A DNA stretch of 64,000 nucleotides. Source: Nocardia concava NBRC 100430. GTDB lineage: Bacteria > Actinomycetota > Actinomycetes > Mycobacteriales > Mycobacteriaceae. Location of the stretch: assembly GCF_000308815.1 (NCBI RefSeq), contig NZ_BAFX01000101.1, positions 1-64,000 of the forward strand. Direction: 5' to 3'. Positions 9,178-16,391 of this stretch are shown here, piece by piece (positions within the stretch are counted from its first letter, which is position 1; each line of letters starts with the position of its first letter). The position numbers and the translations under genes are program-made. Below the pieces are notes generated by a model that saw only the letters and a list, made by a program, of their open reading frames with translations, ran no database searches and was not told the DNA's origin.

Positions 9178-9252
9178 CGTCATCCCGGCGTGCTTTTGGC
9201 CGGGATCCATTCGGCCGGTGTGGATTCCGGCCAAAAGCATGCCGGAATGACG
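9178..9252. repeat. Dispersed palindromic repeat, copy A (between phnT and phnU)
   Basis: Left arm 9178-9209 starts CGTCATCCCGGCGTGCTTTT. Right arm 9221-9252 ends GCATGCCGGAATGACG. The arms are imperfect 32-bp inverted repeats around an 11-nt loop. The right terminus is repeated once more at about 9265-9279 (CCACGCCGGAATGACG). The same element recurs at 24552 and 38242. It encodes no recognisable gene. Confidence 0.9.
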
Positions 9253-9311
9253 GTGGGGACTTACCACGCCGGAATGACGGTGGGGGCTTACGTGGAAGGG
9301 AGAGGGCTGTC

Positions 9312-10205
9312 ATGACCGCGTTGCTCGAATCTCCTTCCGCGCCCGAGGCTCCCGAAGCGCGAGAAGCAGGCCAGTCGTGGCGGCCGGTGCTGTGGGCGGT
9401 GCCGCCGGTGCTGGTGGTGTTGCTGATCGCGGTGTATCCGATCGTGCGGGTGCTGCTGGAGTCGACCAAGACCAAGTCCGGGCGAGGGGTCGGGACTTGG
9501 TCGAAGGTGCTGGCCGAGGAGTCTTTTCGGCATGCGTTGTGGCGGACCGTGACCATCGCGGTCAGCTCGACGCTGGGGTGCCTGGTGCTGGGGACGTTCC
9601 TGGCCGTGGTGCTGGCGTTCGTGCCGTTTCCGGGGTCGCAGCTGGTAGGGCGGCTCATCGACTCGGTGCTCACGCTGCCGTCTTTCCTTGTGACGCTGGC
9701 GTTTACGTTCCTGTACGGGACGGCGGGCGCGGTGAACGCGTTCATCAACCAGATCACCGGCGGCAAGCAGCCGGTGGTGAACTTCCTCAGCACGCCGTGG
9801 GGTGTGATCCTCGCCGAGGTCACCTTCTTCACGCCGTTCGTGGTGCGGCCGCTGCTGGCGGCGTTCGCGCAGCTGCCGCGGGAGCAGCTGGATGTGGCGT
9901 CGAGCCTGGGTGCGACGCCGTGGCGGGTGCTGCGGCAGGTGGTCATGCCCGAGGCGTGGCCGGCGCTGGCGGCGGGCGGGAGTCTCACGCTCCTGTTGAC
10001 GCTCAACGAATTCGGCATCGTGTTGTTCACCGGCGCGAAGGGCGTCATCACGCTGCCCGCGCTGATCTACACGCGGGGCATCGTCACCTTCGACCTGCCG
10101 GGGGCCGCGGTGCTGGCCTCGGTGCAGGTGCTGCTGTCGCTCGGGCTGTATCTGGGATACCGAATGCTGTTCGCGCGCTTGACCGGTGCGCGGAAGGAGA
10201 GCTGA
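9312..10205 (+). CDS. phnU: 2-aminoethylphosphonate ABC transporter, permease 1
   Basis: A 297-residue inner-membrane permease of the binding-protein-dependent (MalF/ThiP-like) class with six predicted membrane segments, the first at residues 28-47. The cytoplasmic EAA loop that contacts the ATPase is visible as SSLGATPWRVLRQVVMPEAW. The N-terminal 25 residues are a hydrophilic extension. It ends 2 nt before the second permease, indicating coupling. The coding sequence immediately follows the palindromic repeat; the ribosome site GGAAGGGAGAGG is intact. Confidence 0.82.
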   Translation: MTALLESPSAPEAPEAREAGQSWRPVLWAVPPVLVVLLIAVYPIVRVLLESTKTKSGRGVGTWSKVLAEESFRHALWRTVTIAVSSTLGCLVLGTFLAVVLAFVPFPGSQLVGRLIDSVLTLPSFLVTLAFTFLYGTAGAVNAFINQITGGKQPVVNFLSTPWGVILAEVTFFTPFVVRPLLAAFAQLPREQLDVASSLGATPWRVLRQVVMPEAWPALAAGGSLTLLLTLNEFGIVLFTGAKGVITLPALIYTRGIVTFDLPGAAVLASVQVLLSLGLYLGYRMLFARLTGARKES

Positions 10206-10207
10206 TC

Positions 10208-11005
10208 ATGCTGGTGTGGACGCGACGCGGGCGGGCCGCGGTGCTCGCGGTGTTCGGGATCGTGGTCGCGGTGGTGTTCGTGGCCCCGATCGCAACCGTG
10301 GTGGCCGCCGCGCTGGCCGGACACTGGAGTGGGCCGCTGCCCTCGCAGCTGGGTTTCGCGAATTTCGGCCGGGCGCTGTCGGGCGAGGAATCCGCGAGTC
10401 TGTCGGTGAGCCTGCAGACCGCGCTGCTCGCCGCCCTGTTCTCGCTGGTGCTGGGCACCTGGGCGGCGCTGGCCTCGCGGGAGGCGCCCGGCTGGCTGCG
10501 GCGGATCACCGACGCGGTGTTCCACGTGCCGGTGGCGGTGCCGTCGGTGGCGATCGGCCTGGGCGTGCTCATCACCTTCAACGAGCGCCCGCTGCTGCTG
10601 GGCGGCACCAAATGGATCGTGATCCTGGCCCATACGGTGCTGGTGCTGGCCTACGCGTTCAGCGGCGTCTCCGCGGCGCTGGACCGGCTCGATCCCGGCT
10701 ACCGGCAGGCGGCCGAATCCCTCGGCGCGGGACCGGTGCGTGTACTCCTGCGCATCACCCTGCCGCTGCTGCTGCCCGCCCTGGGCGCGGCCGCCGGTCT
10801 GGCCATCGCGCTGTCCATGGGCGAACTGGGCGCGACCATCATGGTCTACCCCGCCACCTGGAAGACGCTGCCGGTGACCATCTTCGCCGCCACCGACCGC
10901 GGCGCGGTCTTCGACGCCGCCGCCAGCACCACCCTGCTGGTGCTGGTCACCCTCATCGCCCTGGTCATCCTGGGCCGCTTGAAAGGTCGTGCGGCGCTGC
11001 GTTGA
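10208..11005 (+). CDS. phnV: 2-aminoethylphosphonate ABC transporter, permease 2
   Basis: A 265-residue permease partner with about six membrane segments and the EAA loop ESLGAGPVRVLLRITLPLLLP. It is shorter than permease 1 and lacks the N-terminal extension. The ATG at 10208 lies 2 nt after the permease 1 stop, with AAGGAGAG inside the previous gene as its ribosome site. Two separate permeases match the Salmonella PhnU/PhnV arrangement and not the single fused permease of other AEP transporters. A strong terminator follows. Confidence 0.82.
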   Translation: MLVWTRRGRAAVLAVFGIVVAVVFVAPIATVVAAALAGHWSGPLPSQLGFANFGRALSGEESASLSVSLQTALLAALFSLVLGTWAALASREAPGWLRRITDAVFHVPVAVPSVAIGLGVLITFNERPLLLGGTKWIVILAHTVLVLAYAFSGVSAALDRLDPGYRQAAESLGAGPVRVLLRITLPLLLPALGAAAGLAIALSMGELGATIMVYPATWKTLPVTIFAATDRGAVFDAAASTTLLVLVTLIALVILGRLKGRAALR

Positions 11006-11021
11006 GCGCATCCACCGCACC

Positions 11022-11059
11022 ACACCGCTGACCGGTTATGCGGGGACGGTCAGCGGTGT
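11022..11059 (+). terminator. Terminator of the phosphonate operon
   Basis: Perfect 13-bp stem ACACCGCTGACCG / CGGTCAGCGGTGT with a 12-nt loop, followed by CTTGCGTTT, 16 bp after the phnV stop. Confidence 0.8.
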
Positions 11060-11162
11060 CTTGCGTTTATGCCCGGGCGTGGCGGACGCTGGACCGGTAT
11101 CCTGGCCGCGTTGTCGGAGTTGCTGGCTTTGTCGGAGTTACTGTTCGGGCGGGGGAAGTTCG

Positions 11163-12869
11163 ATGGTGTTCGTAGCAGGTATGTCGGGTGAGTCCTATGA
11201 CGTGGACGCCGAACCCTTCTACGCCGCCGGCAGCCGGTCGGTGCAGTACCTGTGCCGGGATCCACGCGGGCAGCAGCGGCTCTACAAACAGTTCCGGACC
11301 CCGGTAACCAGCCCGGACGGGATCGAATGGGCCCGCCAGGCCATGCTTCTCGGACGGCAGACGGTGGCCAACACGGGCGGATCCACCGCCAATGCCGCCG
11401 AGGCCGTCAACTGGCCGATCGATCTGATCGTCCACGACGGGGTACTGGCCGGTGTCATCCTGCCGCTGATCCCCATGGACTACCTGCTGCCCGATGGTCG
11501 GCCGCGCACCCTGGACCAGCTGTGGAGCGGCGTGCCCGGTCAGACCGCGACGTATTTTCGTGCGGGACTGGGCATTCGGCTCTGCGATATCGTGCGCGTG
11601 CTCGAGGATCGGCACCTGGTGCACGGCGACCTGTCGGCCAAGAACGTGCTCTGGCACGCGACCGTCCCGCTGGCCTACGTCATCGATACCGCCGGGCTGC
11701 AGCCGGTCGAGGCCGCCTACGACCGGTACAAGGACCGCTACGATCTCGCGGCGCTGCTGTACCGCACCCTGTTCCTCGACGCCGGGGCCGGGCCGGGTGC
11801 GCCGTGGCAGCCGACGCGCGGGTACCCCGCCGACCTGGATCCGCGGCTGCGCGCCTTGTTCGACCGCGCCTTCGGCAATGGCGGATTCGGCCCGGACGCA
11901 CGGCCTTCCGCATCGGAATGGGCCGACACGCTGCGCGCGGCGTACCTGACCCCCGACGGCGCGAACTACATCTCCGAGCATCTGGCGGTGCTGGATCGCT
12001 TCACCGGGCAGCGGCCCGCGAGCGCGCCCGCCCTGCCGACGGTGGCGTTCGGCCAGTCCACCGCCCCCGGCCCACCGACCGGTTGGTCCCAGCCGCAGCC
12101 GCTCGTGTATTCCCAAGCACCGCAACCACAATCGGGCGACTCCAACACCGCACTGAAGGTGATCCTCGGCGTCCTGCTGGTCGTGCTGGTCATCGCCCTC
12201 GGCGTCGGCGCGGTCGTGCTCACCCGCGGCGATTCCGAGAACACCGCCAAGACGACCACCACGACCACGGTGCCGCCCACCACGACCACCGCTCCCCCGA
12301 CGACCACCACCGCGGCCTTCGACAAGAGCACCCTCAATCAGCAGGCCACCGACAAGACGCCCTTCACCACCGAGGCGATGCTCCCGCAGAACTTCACCGA
12401 CAGTAAGAACGTGCTGTTCACCCGCCGCTCTTCGGGTGTGAAGGACTGCACCACCACCAATATGTCGCAGAACGTGAAGACCGCGCTGGGCGACAACAAG
12501 TGCCAGGGGATGGTGACCGGCACCTACATCAGCCAGGACGACAAGATCCTGGTCTCGGTCGAGGTCTTCGCCTTCCCCTCCAACACCGAGGCCGAGAACC
12601 TCTACAACGGTCTCAAGGGCGCCAACCAGACCTGGGACGTCTGGTGCCCCACGCAGGGCGTCGGCTCCAGCGTCTGCCAGGCCGATTACGACACCCTCTT
12701 CGGCGCCACCTACTCCAGCTGGGGCCGCCAGCAGTACCGCTACGTCTACGAGTCCTACGGCGTCTACATCAACCTGGCCAAGGATTCCGCCCTCGAACCC
12801 AACCTCGACGCCCCTGCCCACACCAGCATTCAGGTGGTGGGACCGGACAACTACTGGAAGCCGCGCTAA
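11163..12869 (+). CDS. Membrane-anchored protein kinase-like protein with extracytoplasmic domain
   Basis: A 568-residue protein in four parts. The N-terminal 300 residues resemble a protein-kinase fold: a candidate ATP lysine in QRLYKQF, a catalytic-loop-like VHGDLSAKNVLW and DTAGL in place of DFG. A Gly-rich loop and a standard HRD are missing, so it may be a pseudokinase or a distant lipopolysaccharide-kinase-like enzyme. Then come a Pro/Gln linker, one membrane helix near residues 335-360 (VILGVLLVVLVIALGVGAVV) and a Thr-rich stalk. The outer domain of about 180 residues has several cysteines (KDCTTT, NKCQG, WCPT, VCQAD). The start follows GGGGGAAG. Its stop overlaps the LysE start (TAATG). 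Confidence 0.65.
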   Translation: MVFVAGMSGESYDVDAEPFYAAGSRSVQYLCRDPRGQQRLYKQFRTPVTSPDGIEWARQAMLLGRQTVANTGGSTANAAEAVNWPIDLIVHDGVLAGVILPLIPMDYLLPDGRPRTLDQLWSGVPGQTATYFRAGLGIRLCDIVRVLEDRHLVHGDLSAKNVLWHATVPLAYVIDTAGLQPVEAAYDRYKDRYDLAALLYRTLFLDAGAGPGAPWQPTRGYPADLDPRLRALFDRAFGNGGFGPDARPSASEWADTLRAAYLTPDGANYISEHLAVLDRFTGQRPASAPALPTVAFGQSTAPGPPTGWSQPQPLVYSQAPQPQSGDSNTALKVILGVLLVVLVIALGVGAVVLTRGDSENTAKTTTTTTVPPTTTTAPPTTTTAAFDKSTLNQQATDKTPFTTEAMLPQNFTDSKNVLFTRRSSGVKDCTTTNMSQNVKTALGDNKCQGMVTGTYISQDDKILVSVEVFAFPSNTEAENLYNGLKGANQTWDVWCPTQGVGSSVCQADYDTLFGATYSSWGRQQYRYVYESYGVYINLAKDSALEPNLDAPAHTSIQVVGPDNYWKPR

Positions 12870-13504
12870 TGGTTCCGCTGTCGCACCTGGTGGCCTTCGG
12901 GTTGGCCGCCTTGATCATCATCGTGATTCCCGGGCCCAACGTGATGTTCTCGGTGGGAAGGGCATTGGTGCTGGGGCGGCGGGCGGCGGTGTTGTCCGTC
13001 GTGGGGACCGGGATGGGGACGACCGTGTGCCTGGTGGCGGCGTCGGTGGGGCTGGGAGCGCTGCTGATGGCCTGGGCGATGCTGTTCCTGGCGGTGAAGA
13101 TCGCCGGGGCGCTGTATTTGATCTTCCTGGGGGCCAACGCCATTCGCGAGCGGCGGAAGCTGAGTGAGGCGCTGCGGGCCGAGATTCCGGTCGCCGAGGA
13201 GCGGCGGGTGCTGCGGCAGGGGTTCCTGGTGGGGGTGACCAATCCGAAGACCGTGGTGTTCTTCGCCGCGGTGCTGCCGCAGTTCGCGGTGCCCGAGGCC
13301 GGATGGCTGCCGCTGCAGTTCCTGATGATCGGGGCGATCTTCCCTGTGCTGCAGGTGCTTTCGGATGTCGTGTGGGCCGTGGGCGCGGCCTCGGCGCGGC
13401 AGTGGTTCGCGCGGTCGCCACGGCGGGTGGAGGCGGTGGGGGCCACCGGCGGGGCGATGATCATCGGCGTGGGGACGACCGTGGCGTTCAGCGGGAACGG
13501 CTGA
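12869..13504 (+). CDS. LysE/RhtB-family exporter
   Basis: A 211-residue membrane protein with about five to six helices. The N-terminal signature PGPNVMF (residues 21-27) and the FLVGVTNPKTVVFF segment are hallmarks of LysE/RhtB amino-acid or metabolite exporters. The ATG shares one base with the stop of the kinase-like gene, so the two are translationally coupled. A perfect 16-bp hairpin follows. The substrate cannot be read from sequence. Confidence 0.85.
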   Translation: MVPLSHLVAFGLAALIIIVIPGPNVMFSVGRALVLGRRAAVLSVVGTGMGTTVCLVAASVGLGALLMAWAMLFLAVKIAGALYLIFLGANAIRERRKLSEALRAEIPVAEERRVLRQGFLVGVTNPKTVVFFAAVLPQFAVPEAGWLPLQFLMIGAIFPVLQVLSDVVWAVGAASARQWFARSPRRVEAVGATGGAMIIGVGTTVAFSGNG

Positions 13505-13544
13505 GATCTTCCGGCACGAACGAGATCGCCTGGCACGGACGAGA

Positions 13545-13582
13545 GTTGGGCCGGTACCCGGGGATTCGGGTACCGGCCCAAC
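13545..13582. terminator. Strong bidirectional terminator
   Basis: Perfect 16-bp stem GTTGGGCCGGTACCCG / CGGGTACCGGCCCAAC with a 6-nt loop, between the LysE gene and the converging small gene at 13601. Confidence 0.85.
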
Positions 13583-13600
13583 TGTTCTCCGGGTGAGGGA

Positions 13601-13996
13601 TCAGAACCCCGAAGTTTCGGTTGCCGCCGCGGTTCCTATGGATGCCGTAGCGGCCAAGAGTGCGCGGGAGTGGGCCGCGTCGGTGGCCCGGATGAGTCCG
13701 GCCGCCAGCAGGTAGGCGGCGGCCATCTCCAGGGCCGAGTCACGCAGGGCGGTCAGGGCATCGGTGAGGTCGGCGGCCTTGTTTTCGAAGCCGCGGCGGA
13801 GCTGGTGGGCGGAGTCGAACGCACCGAAGCCGGCGAGCCGGTGGGCATCGCGGCTGCGCGCGATCTGCGGGTCCAGCGCGTCTGCGAACCGCAGGAAGTT
13901 TGCGGCGCACTTGCGCGCCGCACCGACTTCCAGGCGGAACGTACCGTCCTGGGCCCGCTGATAGAGCTCGGTGGCCGTGGCCTCGCCCGCGTTCAT
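13601..13996 (-). CDS. Small helical protein of unknown function
   Basis: A 131-residue, Ala-rich protein predicted to be almost entirely helical, without signal peptide or membrane segment. It starts MNAGEATATELYQRAQDG and contains CAANFLRFADALD and ALRDSALEMAAAYLLAAG. Size, helicity and lack of charge clusters are reminiscent of secreted EspC/WXG100-like proteins of mycolic-acid bacteria, but I see no WXG motif or secretion signature, so this is only a loose comparison. GGGGACGGAG precedes the start. It converges on the LysE gene at a shared terminator. Confidence 0.55.
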   Translation of the reverse strand: MNAGEATATELYQRAQDGTFRLEVGAARKCAANFLRFADALDPQIARSRDAHRLAGFGAFDSAHQLRRGFENKAADLTDALTALRDSALEMAAAYLLAAGLIRATDAAHSRALLAATASIGTAAATETSGF

Positions 13997-14108
13997 GAAC
14001 GAACTCCGTCCCCTCGGATTGTGAAAAGCCGATTACACCCGCACGAGTGCGAAAAAGACACCGTGCGAATGACTGTCGAGCGCTCCGCAGTCACGAGAAT
14101 TCAGGGCG

Positions 14109-14181
14109 GGCGTGCCGCGCCAGTCGACCACGCGGCACGCCGGGCGGGGCGCCCCGTTGCGCCCGCCGTCTTGAGGCGGGC
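14109..14181. other. Structured intergenic segment with two hairpins
   Basis: Two perfect hairpins lie in the 297-bp space between two leftward genes: an 11-bp stem (GGCGTGCCGCG / CGCGGCACGCC, 14109-14141) and a 7-bp stem (GCCCGCC / GGCGGGC, 14161-14181). They may terminate the gene ending at 14294 or form a small RNA. The rest of 13997-14293 holds only AT-rich DNA next to 14294, and I see no gene in it. Confidence 0.45.
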
Positions 14182-14293
14182 GACGTCTTACGGTTCGAGC
14201 GAGCTATTGGTCCGATAGCGCTACTCGGTTGACGTCACCGCTGACGATCAATGGTTCGGTAGCAATACATTAATTGTGTCAATGCATTTGGAA

Positions 14294-14737
14294 TCATTGT
14301 TCTGGTAAACGGCGACGGCCACCGGCCACGTCGATTACGAGATCAGTGTAACCGTCCACCAGTTCGGCAAGATGGTACCAGTGTTTATGGGTGTTATCAC
14401 TGGCCGCACCCTCGTGATCGATCACCTGATTGGCCTCCACCCAGCTCCGGGCCATGCGGTCGACGACCGCGCCCAGACTCTCGGTGTGCAGCCTGGCGCC
14501 GTTGCGGTGTTGTGGCAGTTCCTGTTCCACCCAATCGTTGATATCGTCAACGAGTTCGCCGCGGCGACAATCGATCTCACTCACCATCATGGGATCCCGC
14601 ACCTGGGCACGACGTTCGTGAAGTTCGGCGAGCGCATGCGCCGACCGCAACAAAACTCGATCTTGAAATCGCCTCCCCTGGAAGGCGCAGAGCAATTGCG
14701 GAGCGGTCGGCAGGACTCCCGCTATGGACATGGTCAT
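14294..14737 (-). CDS. DUF4254-like protein
   Basis: A 147-residue soluble helical protein. The segment SEIDCRRGELVDDINDWV near residue 53 and SLGAVVDRMARSWVEANQVI near residue 87 resemble DUF4254 proteins, which I recall mostly from actinobacteria and without known function. HWYHLAELVDGYTDLV closes the domain. It is divergent from the XRE regulator at 14916 and may be under its control through the shared intergenic palindrome. Lower local GC than the neighbours suggests acquired DNA. Confidence 0.6.
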   Translation of the reverse strand: MTMSIAGVLPTAPQLLCAFQGRRFQDRVLLRSAHALAELHERRAQVRDPMMVSEIDCRRGELVDDINDWVEQELPQHRNGARLHTESLGAVVDRMARSWVEANQVIDHEGAASDNTHKHWYHLAELVDGYTDLVIDVAGGRRRLPEQ

Positions 14738-14864
14738 CGCGACTCCCCATACACACCCGACAGCATCACTAATCGCACCAACATGATTGGTCTCCGGATT
14801 CAGCTATACCGGTCATCGGATCGGTTGTACACGAATAGGCTAGCTGGATCATGCTCTTACAAAT

Positions 14865-14890
14865 GCAAGAACGCAAGAATGCGTTCTTGC
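14865..14890. promoter_or_regulatory. Candidate operator of the XRE regulator
   Basis: Perfect inverted repeat GCAAGAACGC - AAGAAT - GCGTTCTTGC, 25 bp upstream of the XRE regulator start and in the divergent intergenic region. Position and symmetry fit an autoregulatory operator. Confidence 0.55.
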
Positions 14891-14915
14891 TTGTGCGCCA
14901 AGCGAAAGGGTTGTC

Positions 14916-15782
14916 ATGGCAGGCAAGCGCACCGTGCTTACCGTCCGTTTGCGGCGGCTCGCCGCGATGCTCCACGAGATGCGCGAGAACGCCCAACTCA
15001 GCAAAGAGGTGGTCAGCGCCAAGACCGGCATCAACGTGACCACGCTCTACCGCATCGAGACCGCTCAGGCCAGGCCACAGCGCCGCACCCTGACCGCGAT
15101 GCTGGACCTGTACGGCATCGGCGAGCCGCAGCGTTCAGATGCCTTGCAGTTGCTGGTGGACGCGCTCCGCCCCGGCATGGCACGGTCCTTCGAGGATGCC
15201 GTCTCTGAGGTCTACGGGGCATACATCAACTTCGAGGCCGAGGCCCTGTCGGCGCGCTTCTTCCAGTCCACCTACGTCCCGGGCCTGCTGCAGACCGAGG
15301 CCTACGCCAACGCGGTCTACCAGACCACCATGCCCAAGGTCTCGGATCAGGTTATCGAGCAACGCATCCGGGCCCGGCAGGAGCGCTCCAAGGTGTTGAT
15401 CAAGGATGATCCGCTGGAGCTGTGGGTGGTGCTGGACGAGGCCGTGATCCGCCGCCTGGTGGGCGGTCCGGAGGTGATGAGCCAACAGTTCAGCCAGCTC
15501 TTATGGCATACCGAGAAGCGCAATGTGATCCTGCAGATCCTGCCCTTCGACGCCGGCGCGCACCCGGGCATGCTGGGCTCCTTCACGCTGCTGGACTTCC
15601 CCGATCCCGCCGACCCCGAGCTGGTGTACGTCGAGGGCATCGCCAGCGACGAGCTCATCGAGGGCCACCCGGAGGTGCGCCGCTACGGGGTGATGTTCGA
15701 TCAGCTGCGGGCCATGGCGCTGAGCCCCCGCGATTCCATCACCATGATCCAGCAAACCATGGAGGACCTGGACAAATCATGA
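14916..15782 (+). CDS. XRE-family regulator with DUF5753 domain
   Basis: A 288-residue transcription factor. The N-terminal helix-turn-helix (about residues 10-70) contains LSKEVVSAKTGINVTTLYRIE. The C-terminal part from about residue 95 is a DUF5753-type effector domain, with FFQSTYVPGLLQTEAYA, the paired IRARQERSKVL helix and VILQILPFDAGAHPGM. Such proteins are abundant in Streptomyces and Nocardia near specialised-metabolite genes, often with a small DUF397 partner; no DUF397 gene is present here. It lies directly upstream of the orphan adenylation fragment and the NRPS on the same strand, so it is a candidate pathway regulator. Confidence 0.85.
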   Translation: MAGKRTVLTVRLRRLAAMLHEMRENAQLSKEVVSAKTGINVTTLYRIETAQARPQRRTLTAMLDLYGIGEPQRSDALQLLVDALRPGMARSFEDAVSEVYGAYINFEAEALSARFFQSTYVPGLLQTEAYANAVYQTTMPKVSDQVIEQRIRARQERSKVLIKDDPLELWVVLDEAVIRRLVGGPEVMSQQFSQLLWHTEKRNVILQILPFDAGAHPGMLGSFTLLDFPDPADPELVYVEGIASDELIEGHPEVRRYGVMFDQLRAMALSPRDSITMIQQTMEDLDKS

Positions 15783-15807
15783 TCGGAGCGGGCAGATGAT
15801 CTTCCAC

Positions 15808-15821
15808 CCACCCTAGGGTGG
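15808..15821. promoter_or_regulatory. Perfect 14-bp palindrome between regulator and NRPS locus
   Basis: CCACCCTAGGGTGG lies 25 bp after the XRE gene and 126 bp before the orphan adenylation-fragment gene. It could be a protein-binding site for the biosynthetic promoter or a short terminator stem with no loop. Undecided. Confidence 0.35.
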
Positions 15822-15947
15822 AGGGACCCGCACCCTCGGAGCGGAAATCGGCAGCACTGTGGTCGCTATCGACCGCGGCGCGCGGCGGCGAGAGTGGATA
15901 CATACCGAACACCCCCGCTACCGCCCCCTCCGAGAGGATGATGTTCG

Positions 15948-16352
15948 ATGTGCAAGCCGGTCGAATCGCCCGCCTCCATCGCGGTGACCGCCGCCGACTG
16001 CGAACTCAACAACGCGGAGCTGGACCGCTGGAGCAACCGGATGGCGCGTATGCTGCTGCGCCTCGGAGCCCACCCCGGCGCGCGTATCGCGATCGCGGAG
16101 ACCCCGCAGCTCGAGGCTGTGGTGGCCCGCCTGGCCATTGTCAAGACCGGGGCCACGCCGGTGCCGCTGACCACCGAAACCACCTTGGCGCGTGCCGATT
16201 TCGGCATCACCACCAAGGCCGGGCGCGATCTGATCACCGACGCGAGCCGCTGGCTGGTGCTCGACGACCGGTCCACGCTGGTGCAGTACCTCACCGGCTC
16301 GGACGCACCGCTTTCCGAGGCGGAGCTGCAACTGGCGCGGAAGGCCTCCTGA
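15948..16352 (+). CDS. Orphan protein resembling the N-terminal subdomain start of an NRPS adenylation domain
   Basis: A 134-residue protein that aligns by eye with the first part of adenylation domains. LNNAELDRWSNRMARMLLRL matches the A1-type core [37 protein letters not shown] matches the A2 core. GITTKAGRDLITDASRWLVLDD matches [22 protein letters not shown] of the downstream NRPS A1 domain. It stops just before where the A3 (TSGSTG) loop would start, so it cannot adenylate on its own. CGAGAGG precedes the ATG and the NRPS starts 39 bp after its stop. It may be a remnant of a lost module or a small regulatory or chaperone partner. Confidence 0.65.
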   Translation: MCKPVESPASIAVTAADCELNNAELDRWSNRMARMLLRLGAHPGARIAIAETPQLEAVVARLAIVKTGATPVPLTTETTLARADFGITTKAGRDLITDASRWLVLDDRSTLVQYLTGSDAPLSEAELQLARKAS

Positions 16353-16391
16353 CCCGCCGAATCTCTATAGCCCGCAGAAGGTTACAGCAGA

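Noticed and set aside
13997-14293. tRNA gene in the hairpin-rich gap
   Set aside because: Stems do not form a cloverleaf and there is no TTCGA-type T loop or CCA-proximal acceptor pairing.
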